Shown here piece after piece: positions 9,411-21,790 of a stretch of 64,000 nucleotides of DNA (position 1 is the first letter of the stretch; each line of letters starts with the position of its first letter). This DNA is from Perognathus longimembris pacificus. Lineage: Eukaryota; Chordata; Mammalia; Rodentia; Heteromyidae. A program made the position numbers and the translations under genes. The notes beneath the pieces were generated by a model that had not been told where the DNA came from, searched no databases, and worked only from the letters and a program-made list of their open reading frames with translations. The stretch covers positions 89,185,438 through 89,249,437 of the forward strand of contig NC_063162.1 in the NCBI RefSeq assembly GCF_023159225.1, read 5' to 3'.

Positions 9411-9426
9411 AAAAGTTCTGATGTGA

Positions 9427-11686
9427 TGACATGATCCTATACCTAAAGAATCCCATAGACTCTACCCCCAAGCTACTAGAGCTGATCCAAAACTTTGGCA
9501 AAGTTGCAGGATATAAAATAAACCTTCAAAAATTAACGGCCTTTCTCTATGCTAACAACCCGAAGACCGAGGCTGAAATCAGGAAAGCAACTCCTTTTGC
9601 AATAGCCCCCAAAAATATAAAATACCTAGGAATAACCTTAACCAAAGAACTGAAAGACCTCTTTGATGAGAACTGTAAAAGCTTGAAAAAAGAAATTAAG
9701 GCAGAACTAAGGAAATGGAAAAACCTCCCATGCTCCTGGATTGGGAGGATTAATATAATCAAAATGGCAATATTGCCAAAGGCTATCTACAAATTCAATG
9801 CAATACCCATTAATATCCCAACACCATTTTTTCATGAAATAGAGGAAGCAATCCAGAAATTCATATGGAACAATAAAAGACCTAGAATAGCAAAAACACT
9901 CCTAAGCAGAAAGAACAGTGCTGGAGGAATTACAATACCCAACTTCAAGCTGTATTATAAAGCTATAGTAATAAAAACAGCTTGGTATTGGCACTGGAAC
10001 AGGCCTGAAGACCAATGGAACAGAATTGAAGACCCAGAAATGAACCCACAGAACTACGCCTACTTAATCTTTGATAAAGGAGCTAAAACAATAGTATGGA
10101 AGAAAGATAGCCTCTTTAACAAATGGTGCTGGCAAAACTGGCTCAACACATGCAACAAACTAAAACTAGCACCTTATATATCACCCTGCACCAAAATCAA
10201 TTCCAAGTGGATTAAAGACCTCGAAATCAAAACAGACACCCTGAAAACACTAAAGGAAGGAGTAGGAGAAACACTTGGGCTCCTTGGCACAGGACGGAAC
10301 TTCCTTTACAAAGACCCAGAAAGGCTACAAATCAAAGAAAGGTTGGACAAATGGGACTGCATCAAACTGCAGAGCTTCTGCACGGCAAAGGACATAGCTC
10401 GCAAGATAAACAGAAAGCCCACAGACTGGGAGAAGATCTTTACTGGCCATTCAACGGACAAAGGCCTCATATCTAAAATATATGCAGAACTAAAAAAATT
10501 ACCTTCTTCCAAAACAAAACCGCAAAGAACCAATAGCCCCCTCATCAAGTGGGCTAAAGACTTACAAAGAGACTTCTCTGATGAGGAAATGAGAATGGCC
10601 AAGAGACATATGAAAAAGTGCTCTACATCACTGGCCATAAAAGAAATGCAAATCAAAACAACATTGAGATTCCATCTCACCCCAGTAAGAATGTCATATA
10701 TCAAGAAAACTAACAATAACAATTGTTGGAGGGGATGTGGCCAAAAGGGAACCCTACTTCATTGTTGGTGGGAATTTAAACTGGTTCAGCCACTCTGGCA
10801 AGCAGTATGGAGATTCCTCAGAAGGCTAAATATAGAACTTCCCTATGACCCAGCAGCCCCACTTTTGGGTATCTATCCAAAAGACCACAAACAAAATCAC
10901 AGTAATGCCACCAGCACAACAATGTTCATCGAAGCACAATTTGTCATAGCAAGAATCTGGAACCAACCCAGATGCCCCTCAGTAGACGAATGGATCAGGA
11001 AAATGTGGTACATATACACAGTGGAATTTTATGCCTCTATCAGAAAGAATGACATTGTCCCATTTGTAAGGAAATGGAAGGACTTGGAAAAAAATTATAC
11101 TAAGTGAAGTGAGCCAGACCCAAAGATACATGGACTCTATGGTCTCCCTTATTGGGAATAATTAGTACAAGTTTAGGCAAGTCATAGCAGAGCATCACAA
11201 GGCCCAATAGCTATACCCTTATGAACACCTAAGATGATGCTAAGTGAAATGAACTCCATGTTATGGAAACAATTGTTATATCACAGTTGTGACTACCTTC
11301 AATGTCCCATGTGTATCTGTAGCTTCTATTATTGATGATGTTCTTGTATCACCTTCCTGTGGTTGTACCTACACTATCTCTGTAATCTTATCTGAGTATA
11401 TTGGAAACCGTGTATACTGGTATTGGAACTAGGAAATTGAAAGGGAATACCAAAATTGAGAGACACAGGGTAAAAAAAGACAAACAACTACAAAAGCAAT
11501 ACTTCCAAAACTGTTTGGTGTAAGTGAACTGAACACCTCAGGGGGGGGAAGGGAAAGGGGGAAGAGGGAGGGGGGTATGAGGGACAAGGTAACAAACAGT
11601 ACAAGAAATGTATCCAATGCCTAACATATGAAACTGTAACCTCTCTGTACATCAGTTTGATAATAAAAATTTGAGAAAAAATAAAT
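9427..11686 (+). mobile_element. LINE-1, 5'-truncated, with 16-base target duplication
   Basis: Insert flanked by AAAAGTTCTGATGTGA at 9411-9426 and 11687-11702. The left junction follows CT and opens on AAAA, fitting an L1 endonuclease cut at TTTT/A on the other strand. The body begins inside the RT active-site region and continues through the ORF2 C-terminus, a 3' UTR with a G-rich tract (about 11540-11583) and an A-rich tail. It is one of the younger L1 copies here, judged by its nearly uninterrupted frame. Confidence 0.95.
9431..11107 (+). pseudogene. L1 ORF2 C-terminal fragment (558 codons), 5'-truncated
   Basis: Encodes the end of the RT domain and the whole C-terminal region of L1 ORF2p. 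It starts just after the position of the catalytic Asp pair, so the endonuclease and most of RT are missing and it cannot work alone. The C-terminal Cys-rich motif (Cys-x3-Cys-x7-His-x4-Cys in the family) has Phe in place of the last Cys (codon TTT, near 10778), while the copy at 38018-43890 keeps Cys. Near the end a run of seven A (six in the other copies) shifts the frame, so the protein stops at 11107 instead of about 25 codons later. No other stop interrupts 558 codons. It has no promoter of its own. Confidence 0.9.
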
Positions 11687-11702
11687 AAAAGTTCTGATGT
11701 GA

Positions 11703-12255
11703 AGTTTGGTTGTTCATTGGTGGGACAGTTAAATCTGAGCACGAGTCCAAGAGACTGTGATAGAGTAATGTGCTTTGGAATGGTATGGGCTTTCCTACGT
11801 GTGCAGTAAAACTTTGGCTAAGTACCACTGCATCTAAACCTGTTCTCCTTGACATACAATTTGATATCGTGCCTGTCAGGTTTAGGTTTTCTCAGAGATA
11901 CTATCAGGAGTTAAGGGCACTCCACAGTAAGTCATTTTTTGCATAGAGGGTTGTCTAACCCTGGCAATGGGGCCAGTGCTGGCTTAGAAAAACCTAATAT
12001 GACTTTCTTTGGTGTTTTGCCAATGAGATTATTTACCTCTGCTCCTTCTGGAAAGGTTTTGTCATGAAGGTTATCTCTGTTATGTCTTTTGTGGATCCTT
12101 ATGCTAGTACATAAATCCTAAGAAATATTGCTGGCTCAGGGGGATTTATGGAGAAACATTCAGGGGTCACAGCATGGTATTTAATCAGTACTTAGTGCTG
12201 TGGTTCTTAGATGGGTTCAAAGACCAGAGCCACAACTTTAAAGGACTGTGATAAG
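11703..12255. other. Unannotated stretch
   Basis: Host sequence resuming after the L1 target duplication; no gene or named repeat recognised. Confidence 0.45.
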
Positions 12256-12376
12256 GCTTGGGGGAGTGGTTAAGCTCAGTGACAGGGTACTTGCCTAGAA
12301 TACTCAATGTCATGGGCTCCATCCCTAGCGCCACAAATAAATGATAGAATGAATGAGTAAATAAATAAATAATAAA
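12256..12376 (+). repeat. tRNA/ID-derived SINE monomer with A-rich tail
   Basis: A-box-like 'taagctcagtgacagggtac', B-box-like 'gggctccatccct' and an (AAAT)n tail. Looks like an old ID-type element. Confidence 0.65.
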
Positions 12377-12999
12377 ATGAAGGGCTAAAGTTTATATCCT
12401 CTTTATGTGTTATAGCCTATTTGTTTGCTTTCTGCTCATTTTCCAGTAAAAAGGAAATAAAAATAATGGCAGTCTAACTGTTTCCCTATGATTTGATTAA
12501 AGTATCATGGATGGAAGATTTTAGACCAGCCTTAGGCAAATCTACTAACCAGTATAAATCTACCCATTACATTTGAATGGAGTTCCTTTGAAGTAGGTCA
12601 TTGTGTAAAATGACTAGGGTCTCAATTCTGTGTGTAGTTTAAACAAAATTAGTAAGATAATTTTTCCTAGCAACCTGTTGGGGAATTGGTTCAGACCTGA
12701 TGCAAAAGGAATTTGCTTTGACCTGTAGGGCACAAAAATCTTTTGTTTGGGTTTTCAAGATTTGTCTACTAAAATTTAAAAGGGTTTTAAAATTTTGTTT
12801 CAATATTTGAAATATGAGTTTGTTAGACCAAATCACTGCCATTCTTTCATTATCTCCAATAAGGGCCCTGACCCAGAGGCACACTTGGCAGCTTCTTGAG
12901 GGAAGGCGCCATCTTGACCTGAATCCATTTCTTTCATCTCCTATATCCTTCAGTAGGTCTCCACTTCTTTTCTCTAATTGCTGCTTTTACTGTTTCATT
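12377..12999. other. Unannotated stretch
   Basis: AT-rich; nothing recognised. Confidence 0.45.
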
Positions 13000-13220
13000 C
13001 TTTTTTTTTTTCCTGCTGGCCCTGCATGTTGTCACTGAGCTCCTTTGCTCAATGCTAGCACTCTACCTTTTGAGCTGTAGCTCCACTTCTGACTTTTCCT
13101 GTGATTAACTGGAGGTAAGAGTCTCATGGATGTTCCTATTCTGGCTGGCTTTGAACCATGATCCTCACATCTCAGCCTCCTGAGTAGCTAGGATTATAAG
13201 TGTGAGCCACCAGCAATTAG
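13000..13220 (-). repeat. B1-ID composite SINE
   Basis: Reverse orientation with T-tract at 13000-13011, ID-like half then B1 half ending near 'taggattataagtgtgag'. Confidence 0.8.
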
Positions 13221-13233
13221 CTCCTTCATTCTT

Positions 13234-13338
13234 TAAATTTTTTTCCAATTGTTATTATAAAGGTGATATACAGAAGGGTTACAGTTACATAAGTCAGGTA
13301 AAGAATACATTTCTTTTTGGACAATGTGTGCGGGGGGG
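13234..13338 (-). repeat. L1 3' UTR remnant
   Basis: Aligns by eye with the 3' ends of the younger L1 copies in the window (the stretch with 'agggttacagttacataag' and the following G-rich tract) but is much diverged. Confidence 0.65.
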
Positions 13339-13375
13339 GGAGGAGGGTATATGTATGTGGGTTTGTTTGTATGTG

Positions 13376-13611
13376 TGAGTATTGATACTGGGGCTTGAAC
13401 TCAGGGCCTGGAGTTGTCTCTTAGCTTTTTTCCCCCTGTTCAAGGCTAGTGCTCTACCACTTGAGCCACAGCTCTTCTTCAGGCTTTCTGATAGCTGATT
13501 AGAGATAAGAGTCTCATGGACTTTCCTACCTGGGACGGCTTCAAAAAGCCATCCTCAGATCTCAGCCTGCTGAGTAGTTAGGACTACAGGCATGAACCAC
13601 TAGCTCTTGGC
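13376..13611 (-). repeat. B1-ID composite SINE
   Basis: Reverse orientation; both halves present, ending 'ccactagctcttggc'. Confidence 0.8.
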
Positions 13612-14051
13612 TAAACACTATCTGTTTTGATCTGTATCATAAAATTACAGTTCCACGTAATGTTTACCATGAAGATAACTATACTGTAAATAGTAGGGAA
13701 TTTACAAAATATTCAGGAGTGACCTTGGTTCCCAATAAGTTCTCAGCCAAAGAGAAGTCGAAGGTAACAAACTTGCAGTGAACTAAACTCATTCACCCCA
13801 AAGGGAATGGAGAACTGATGCAGTACCTCTCTCAATAATGACAATTATATAAAATAATTATATAATAATCTTTCTTAATAATGATGATTTTGATATTTCA
13901 CTAGAAATAAACAAAGTTTGTGACTAACAGCTTTCCTAGTTCTAAATAAACAGATATAACAAAGTACCTGTAGATTTAGTTAGCAGCCATTTTAATAGTA
14001 GTAAAGAAATATTACCCCTTCAAGTGCTTTTCCTCCAAATCTGCACTTAAA
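13612..14051. other. Unannotated stretch
   Basis: AT-rich; no feature recognised. Confidence 0.45.
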
Positions 14052-14305
14052 TTTTATTTTATTTTTTTATGTCAGTGCTGGGGCTTGAACTTCAGGCCTA
14101 GGCACTGTTTCTGAGCTTTTTTCCCCCCCTCAAGGCTGGCTAGAATTTTACCAGTTGAGCTACAGCTCCCCTTTTGGCTTTTTGGTGGTTAATTGGAAAT
14201 AAGAGTCTCACAGATTTTTCCTGTCCTGACTGGCTTTGAACTGCAATCCTCAGGTCTTAGGCTACTGAGTAGCTAGGATTACAGGCATGAGTCACCAGCA
14301 CCCAG
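14052..14305 (-). repeat. B1-ID composite SINE, nearly complete
   Basis: Reverse orientation. T-rich tail, ID half ('ctcaaggctggctagaattt'), linker, then B1 half ending 'gtcaccagcacccag'. One of the best copies for defining the family. Confidence 0.85.
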
Positions 14306-15553
14306 CAAATTTGGAAAGAAGGTTCTTCATTGCTGTTCTTATCAATATAATCTCCTTTAGAGTAAATTAATTTAGAAATGAAGCCTGGGTATAATAAGGC
14401 TTAGTGCCTCTCTTTATTGGGCTTGATATAAAGCTTTAGAAAAGGAAAATAAATTTAGGGAACTCACTAAGAACAGATTCACCAAGTTTATGTGCTTGTA
14501 AAAATATGTGCAAATTTCATGTGGCTATCATATACATGCATGCATTTGAAGAGAAATTATTTGGGTTAACTATTTATTGTAAGCATTTTGGGGTATATCA
14601 CTTCTGAGCATAGACAAAGTGAGAATGATTAGCAGCTGACACAGGTATATTCTCATCACTTACATGGGGATTTCACCGAGTTGTTTACTTTAGCCTTTAT
14701 GTTCATGCTGCATATTTGGTTTTGTTGTCCTTATTTTAGAGGAGGAAACAGACTAAAAGATATGAAGTGCTGCACTGAGAGGAGAAAGAGCCAATAAATC
14801 ATCAGTGTGAGACCCACCAATGTTTTTTGACTCCATGTTCAGTGTTCATTCTACCCACAAGTGGGTTTAGAGTTTAAAGGATAAGGAAGTTATCTTTGGA
14901 TGGTTGACAGTGAAAAAGGCACTTCAGGAATAACCTGTCTGAAGCTTTGAAGTCTGCCTAGAGAGACAAAAATGTGGGAAAGAGAAGTTGGTGAAAACTA
15001 CATCTATAGTATAGTTCGTTCATCAGGTTAGGTGGCTTTTCCGGAGTGTACTGGGGATTAAATAACAACAGTACTAGCCACATGGGGACAATGTGGGCAA
15101 TGACAATACCAGCTACAGTTTAAGAGGTACCATTTAATTAAACAAAAAAATCTCTACAACATTGAAAAGAAATTTTTTCCTTTATGGCACACTTTTTTTG
15201 GCTTTAGCTCTGTGTAGAATGTGCCTTTTAGACATATTCAAAATATCTGAAATGACTTCCTTATCATTCCTTGGGTGTTATCTTTTTCTCCAAGCTAAAG
15301 ATCTGCTTTACCTTTAAGAAATTTAAAGATGTGCTGCTCCCAAAGCTTCCTGGCCTAGATTTATGTTTTATGAGGAGTTTAGTAGTCTCTAAGACAGGTT
15401 TGCACATGGCTTATTCTTCAGTTACCTTGGACCAATGTGAAAAGGCTTAACATTGATAAGTAGAAAGGTATTTGAAACTGTGTACAGTACCAGACCCCAG
15501 ACTCCATATATATATATATGTTTCCCCCCTATATATACACACTTATGATAAGC
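14306..15553. other. Gene-free stretch
   Basis: AT-rich with a short (TA)n near 15510-15540. A weak MIR/L2-like segment may lie near 14735-14840 (minus). No coding evidence. Confidence 0.4.
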
Positions 15554-15758
15554 TTTTTATTTTATTTTGCCAGTCCTGGGGCTTGAACTCAGGGCCTGGG
15601 CACTGTCCTTGAGTTTCTCTTGATCAAGGTTAGCATTCTCTCACTTGAGCTACAGCGCCACTTTGGGCTTTTTCTGTTTATATGGCACTGAGGATTCAAA
15701 CCCAGGGCTTCATGCATGCTAGGCAAGCACTCTACCACTAAGCCACACTCCCATCCAG
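15554..15758 (-). repeat. IDL-Geo-type dimeric tRNA SINE, older copy
   Basis: Reverse orientation from T-rich tail and 'gccagtcctggggc' to 'agccacactcccatccag'. Several differences from the younger copies mark it as old. Confidence 0.8.
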
Positions 15759-16300
15759 TAAACTTAATTTTACAAAGTAAGAGATTAATAACAACATCCA
15801 AACATAGAGTAAAACAATGCTATATCAAGTAAGGATTATATGAACAGTGCTACAGAAAAATGCTACTGTTAGTCACTTTTCACTGCTGTGACAAAACACC
15901 TGAACAAATTGATTTAAAGGAAAAAACAATTTGTGTAGATCATGATTTCTGAGATTTCGATCTGTAGTCACTTGGACTGTGGTGAAGTAGAATATGACTG
16001 CAGCATGCGGAAAACAAGACCTCCTCACTTCATGCTGGCTAGGAAGTAGATAGAGACACAGGGAGTGACTGGGGGCAAGATATAGCCTCTAAGAACCTGT
16101 CCTTCAGTGGCCAATTTCCTCCAACTAGGCCCCACCTCCTAATAGCCAAGTGAGAACCAACTCTTCAATGGTTTAACCCATTGATGAAGTTAGTGCCTTT
16201 ATGATCCAATCACCTTTCCATAGTGTCACCATCTGGGCACCAACCCTCTAGCACTTGAGCCTTGAGGGGGGACTCTTTATATCCAGACACAACTGCTTCT
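15759..16300 (+). repeat. Ancient interspersed repeat (about 15868-16300), family not assigned
   Basis: Carries phrases typical of an old dispersed family: 'cactgctgtgacaaaacacc' at the left and 'aactaggccccacctcctaa' further on. It resembles the segment at 26405-26760. No coding evidence; the first ~110 bases are unassigned. Confidence 0.45.
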
Positions 16301-16675
16301 GAGTGGCTGGTAGGTGGGCAGTGTATTGTGAAAGAATACACTGGACAAAGGATGATTCATACCCCAGGTGAAATGAAGCAAGGTCTATCATCATACTCAG
16401 GACAGAACACAATTTAAAACTTTTCAAGTATTCCTAAAAATTTCCATTTAGTTTTTTCAGACCATGCTTGGTTACAATTCCCCATGAAAAGTAAAACTGA
16501 GAATAAATGGGGAGGACTACTATATTCCTCAAAGTCTCCAATCTCATGGTAGACATGACCTTTGGCATTCTGTTTCTTTTCCTACTTTCTTTTCAGCCTA
16601 TTTTCCTTTCACTCCTGGAAGAAAGGCAGTGCTTTCTGTGCAGCGATTTAATGGTAACAGTGTTATGGCACAACC
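16301..16675. other. Unannotated stretch
   Basis: Nothing recognised. Confidence 0.4.
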
Positions 16676-17443
16676 ATTATTCACCAGCATTATTGGCAGC
16701 ATTATTCACCATAACTAAAATATGGAACCAACCCAGATGCCCCTCAGTAGATGAATCGATCAAGAAATTGGGATATATAAATACACACACTCACACACTT
16801 GAATTCTACACTTCTATCAGAAAGAATGACATAGCCCCATTGGTAAGAAATGGAAAGACTTGGAAAAAATCATACTAAGTGAAGTGAGCCAGAACCAAAA
16901 ATAACATAGACTGTATGGTCTCCTTCATTGGTAAGAACTAGTATATGTCTAGGATAGTCCTAGCAGAGGATCACATTAGCTCAATAGCTATGTACATATG
17001 ATCACATAAGATGACACTAAGCAAAAGGAACTCCAAAATAGCGAAACAAGTGTTCTATCATTGATGCTGTTATTTTTAACATACTATGTAAAATTATTTC
17101 TTTTTTCTTCTGTTTATCTTCCTTATGATTTAGCCCCTGTTGTCACTGTATTTGATTCTGGTACCCTGGGTATTTTATGTATGTTTGTCTGAATTAGGAA
17201 AGGAAAGGGGAACATTAAAATGGTGAGACAAAGGGTAAAAGGTGAACCAATGCAACAGCAATACTTACAAAACAATATGTTATAAAGTAACTGTACAACT
17301 CTGGGGGCAGGGGAAATTGGGGAGGAGAGAAAGGGGGGAGAAAAATGAGAAAGGGGGTAATAAGTTGGACAAGAAATTTCCTCACTACTCTATACATGTA
17401 ACTGTAACCCCTCTGTACATCACCTTGGCAATAAGAAAAACAA
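16676..17443 (+). mobile_element. L1 3' fragment, diverged
   Basis: Contains the end of ORF2 (about 16725-16880, including the Trp-Asn-Gln-Pro-Arg-Cys-Pro motif) and the 3' UTR to a short A-rich tail. A CA-repeat expansion is present within the coding part near 16780. Older than the copies at 9427 and 38018. Confidence 0.85.
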
Positions 17444-17496
17444 TGTTATGAACATTATTTTGTTAATGTTTTGTTAATGTTATGAACATTATTTCA
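17444..17496 (+). repeat. Short tandem duplication
   Basis: 'gttatgaacattattt' occurs twice, separated by 'gttaatgtttt'. Probably a small local duplication at the L1 3' boundary. Confidence 0.55.
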
Positions 17497-17546
17497 TTTA
17501 ATTAGGATACACTAACCAAACTGCATAGGAAAGCACAGGATAGCAC

Positions 17547-17770
17547 AAGTGGGACACTGGTTGCTCATGCCTGTAATCCTAGCTATTCAAGAGGCTGAGA
17601 TATGAGGACTGAGGTTCAAAACAAGCCCAGGCAGGAAAGCGTGTGAGACTCATCTTCAATTAACCACCAAAAATCCAGAAGTAGACCTGGGGCTCAAGTG
17701 GTAGAGCACTAGCCTTGAGCACAAAAGCTCAAGGACAATGCCCAAGCCCTGAGTTCAAGCCTCAGGACCA
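17547..17770 (+). repeat. B1-ID composite SINE
   Basis: Plus orientation: 'ggttgctcatgcctgtaatc' B1 half, then the ID-like half 'gctcaagtggtagagcac' and B-box-like 'gagttcaagcc'. Confidence 0.85.
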
Positions 17771-17822
17771 AAACAAAAGGAAGGAAGGAAGGGAGGGAGG
17801 GAGGGAGGGGAAAAGGAAAAGC
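17771..17822 (+). repeat. Purine simple repeat (GGAA/GGGA)n
   Basis: The A-rich tail of the preceding SINE has expanded into GGAA then GGGA units. Confidence 0.85.
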
Positions 17823-17830
17823 ATAGGAAG

Positions 17831-18058
17831 ATGGGTATCAGTGGCTCATACCTGTAATCCTAGCTACTTAGTAGGGTGAGATCTGAGGATCCTGGTTCGA
17901 AACCAGTACTGGCAGAAAAGTCTGTGAGACTTATCATCTCCAATTAGCCAGCAAAAAAAGCCAGAAGTGGAGGGATAGCTCAAGTCGTAGAGTACTAGCC
18001 TTGAGTGAAAAAGCTAAGGGACAGTGCCCAGGCTAAGTTTAAGCCCCAACACCAGTAT
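17831..18058 (+). repeat. B1-ID composite SINE
   Basis: Second copy in the same orientation directly after the previous one and its purine repeat. Confidence 0.85.
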
Positions 18059-20960
18059 ACATGAAAAGCTTCTATTAACTTGACCTGTACTATGCTTTTA
18101 ATACTTCATGCATAGGATCCTATAACTTGCTTTTCTGGCTGCCCAGCATGCAGCATCTCCCATTTCTAAGGCACTTTAAGTAGTGACACTAAAATCATCT
18201 TCCTTCCCTGCTGATCTGAGCATACCACCATCTGGAGTCCGTTTATAGATTCTCATCACCCTTGGGAGTGCACTGCTTCACAACCTTAGAGGTTCTGAGA
18301 CTGCCAAGACCCTAGTCTTGCTTTCCTTAACTTAGGATAACAGTGTTTCAGTAGTTTTGGTTTTATTCACTCATTTGTTCATGCAGCCACCATCCATTTA
18401 TTTGTGTGTGCATTTTATTTACTTACCACCTAGTAGATGCTAGACACTGGATTAGATGATAGAAATGCACAGATGAGTCATTTTTGCCTTCATGATGTTT
18501 ATAATCTCAAGTAGATCAGATAAGCCTGTCTGGCTTAATTCAAAGACAGCACAAATTGTGATAAGAGAGGTGGTAAAGGTGGAATCACCATTGTTGCTCA
18601 ATGCTTGGGTTTATTACAGGAAGGATCAAGACCAAAAGAGAAGAGCCAGGAAGGCTTCTAGGTATTGTCTGGGTATTAGTGGATTTACATTAGCACAGAA
18701 GAGAGGGGGTGGATAAGATTGGTTTGGCTTTCTTACTGTCTGTTAGTTAATTCCTTCATTGTCATCTTTCTGGGCGTTTGACCACACATATTTTTTTTCT
18801 CAAAAGATGTCCTAAATATCCAACTGGTTGGTGATTTTAAATACTTAAAAAAAGAAGTTTCCAGGGTGACAGTAGTAAAAAGCATGTAAAAAAGGCACGA
18901 ACAGATTTTGTTCCAAGATTATAAGTGCAATGAATAGAAGATGAACTTGTAAGGAAGAACATCCATCCCAACACCCGTCTTTATCAGCCACTGTCTCTGG
19001 CTGAGCCACTGATGCAAACAGTACAAGACAAGTTTATCATTCCCAGGGGGAATATTTGCATGATGCCTAGTGTGCAATGTACTTACTACAAAAATAATAG
19101 CACAGCATCACATAGGTTTGTCATGAGCAGTGTGATAGCAGAGAGTTCTATTTAGGATTCTCAAAAAGTAAAATAAAGTGAGTAAGCCTTAACATTTTTA
19201 GATTTGAAACATGTTTCATTATTTTGCCATGTTTCTCTCAATTGCATATTCATTCCATAAGAAAACATAAAAATAGCATTAGTATCAAGTACGCAAATGA
19301 TTCTATCTGGCATTTTTGGTAGAGGCAGTATAGGAAGACTTGGGTTTCTATTGCAACCTACCTGCCCAAACTTAGCCCTCAAGAAGCTCAGGCTCATATT
19401 TAGTAGATTGTGGTCATTACTTACTGCAGTGTTGGCAGAATTGAATAGGAAATGATGTTATATAAAAGGTTTATTTTTTTTTTTTGAGAGCTGGCAAAGC
19501 AATAGGGACAATTCAAAATGGGAGGAGGAAAGGGATGGACTAGAAAGTAGACACATCAAAGTCCTAAAAGCTGTGGCACTGGGAGAGCCATGTGCCAGAG
19601 ATACATTCTGGACCATCAGGGAGGCAGGGAGTGGTGGAACACAATGAAAAGCTGAGGGCATCCACGATGTCCTTAGTATTCCTAGTAATTATATGGAACC
19701 ACATAATTCAATAGGGAAAAGCCATGAGAGGCTCTGCCTCCAATTCCATACAGTCATCTGTAGCATCTTCTCCAAAGCCTGAAGCTTAGCAAGGCGCAGA
19801 TGGCCTCTGCTCCCTCTCTACCTCCTAGCCTAGGGCCACTCTTTACCTTCATGCTTTTGAACTCTGGCACATCTGTCTCTAATCCTTCCTCAAGAGCTAC
19901 AGCTTACCCTCTCCTCTTGTTGGCTGGGGTTTCACTTTGGGGCCCTGTAGTTAACCAGTGTAATTGCTACATAAAACTAAAGCCCACAAAACCCAGCTTG
20001 TTCTATCTCCTGGGCTTTGTGAGATCTAGAGCCATTGGAAAAAAAATGTTTTTGAATAGGTCTTATATTCACATCTTTAAACTGGATATATATGTATATA
20101 TACATGTTTAAACTTCTTCCTGAATGCTCAAATGAAATTTCCACCCTATTTATTCACAAAGGAGTATGTTCTTCACTCTTTTCTGAACTATGTGCTCTGA
20201 GCCTCTATTGTTATGTAACAAATACTTTTAAGCTTAGGGCTTCTACCAATCTGTTATTCTCCCTGTAGTTTGGTGGGTTGATGGGATTCAGCTGGATGAT
20301 TCTTTCTTGTGCTTCTCAAATATGGTTATAGGCAACTACTGGCTGGTACAGAAGTTAATTCGAAGGTTTGTCTAGACTCAGTGTCCCAAATGGCCTACAA
20401 ATGGGCGCAATTGATACTGTTGTTTAATGGGAGCTCATCTGCTGGATCATTTCCACACGGACTTTCCATGTAGACTGGCTTCTCACAGACAGGGAGGTTG
20501 GATTCTAAGTGGGCACATCCCAAGAACAAGCATTCCAAGATAGCAGGAAGTAGAGGCTGCCAGGCCAATTAAGGGCTATTTACAGAACTGGTGAAGTCAT
20601 TTGTGTGTATTCCATGGGCCAAAGCATTCACAAGGCTTGCTCACATTCAAAAGGTTAGAGAAAAAAAACTCCACATCTTTAAGGGGGAGTGGCAAGATCA
20701 CATTGCTCAACAGCTTGGGAGGCAGGGGGTGCCATAGTACTCATCTTTGGAAAATATAGTCTTCAACACCATGCCAAATAAGCAATGTTTTACTCTTTCT
20801 ACCCTTGGTTTGTGCTTCCTACCATCTATACCTGTTTCTTTTTCCACTGCCACAACTAATTCAGGCCCTAATCATTTTGTAGCTAGTCCATTGTCAGAAC
20901 TTTTTCTGTTCTCTAATTTCCTTTCACTGCCAATGGCCAGTTATAGTCATATTTTCTAAG
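18059..20960. other. Long gene-free stretch
   Basis: Mostly unique AT-rich sequence. Only random-looking frames of up to about 100 codons, without domain or codon-use support. Short (TA)n near 20085-20105. I see no RNA gene or clear transposon. Confidence 0.4.
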
Positions 20961-21108
20961 GGCCTAGCATTGTGGGAAATGTCTGTAGTTTTAGCATTTG
21001 AGAGGCAGAGACAAGAAGATCATGAGTTCTAATCCAGTCTGTGCTATATAACAATTTCCAGGCCAGCCTGGGCTACAAAGGAAGACCCTGTGCAAAACAA
21101 ACAAATCA
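20961..21108 (+). repeat. B1 SINE
   Basis: Plus orientation, with the classic phrase 'ccaggccagcctgggctac' and an A-rich end 'caaaacaaacaaatcaaaa'. Monomeric, 7SL-derived. Confidence 0.8.
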
Positions 21109-21649
21109 AAATTGTGTTTTCTCAGCATATACATAGATGACATGGTTCTCCTAAGTTCTGTTTTCCTAGCCTTTAGTGAAAGTTGCAAGCTACTGGGCAG
21201 TGGTTTTTGTTGTCTTTTTTTTTTTTTAACTTTGGGGGGTTGTATAAACAATATTTACATTCTCAAGTGCCTAATATTGAAAAGTAGGGAGATTTTTTTA
21301 TGTAAAAAAGATCTTATGTAAAAGTCTAGGTTAACCTCCACTTGCAAAACTATATGGAGACATTCAATTATTTTACTAATGTGTTCTACATGCTAAACAG
21401 AGGAAACAGCCTGCTTTCAGCGCATATACTTCTTATAGGGAGGCAGAAAATAGGCAAAATGAATGATAGAATGTATAGAATGCTGGGTGGCAGCGAGCTG
21501 TGTGGAGGGCTGGGAAAGGGAAAAGCACAGCAGTTGGTGGGAAGGGCTATAATCTAAAATCTTGTGGTCATGGAAATGCTCACTAAAATGGTGAGACTTG
21601 ATGTAAGACATGGAATGAGTTGAAGAAGAGAAATGTGGGTTTCTAGAAG
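21109..21649. other. Unannotated stretch
   Basis: Unique sequence with a T-run at 21218; nothing recognised. Confidence 0.4.
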
Positions 21650-21790
21650 GGTGCTGTGCCATATTGGATAGCCACTAGCCATATGCTAGCTATCTAAATT
21701 TATATAATTAAAATTAAACAAAGTTACACATTTAGGTCCTCAGTCACACTTGCCACATTTCAAATCCTCAGTAGTCACACGTGGCACATG
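21650..21790. repeat. Probable non-autonomous DNA transposon remnant
   Basis: The ends are loosely inverted: 'gatagccactagccatatg' at the left and 'cctcagtagtcacacgtggc' at the right. This fits an old mammalian hAT-type MER element; the family is not assigned. Confidence 0.4.

Noticed and set aside
10306..10722. 138-codon minus-strand frame
   Set aside because: Antisense shadow of the L1 ORF2 fragment.
19800..20111. 103-codon plus-strand frame
   Set aside because: No protein features, AT-rich end, no promoter or splice context.
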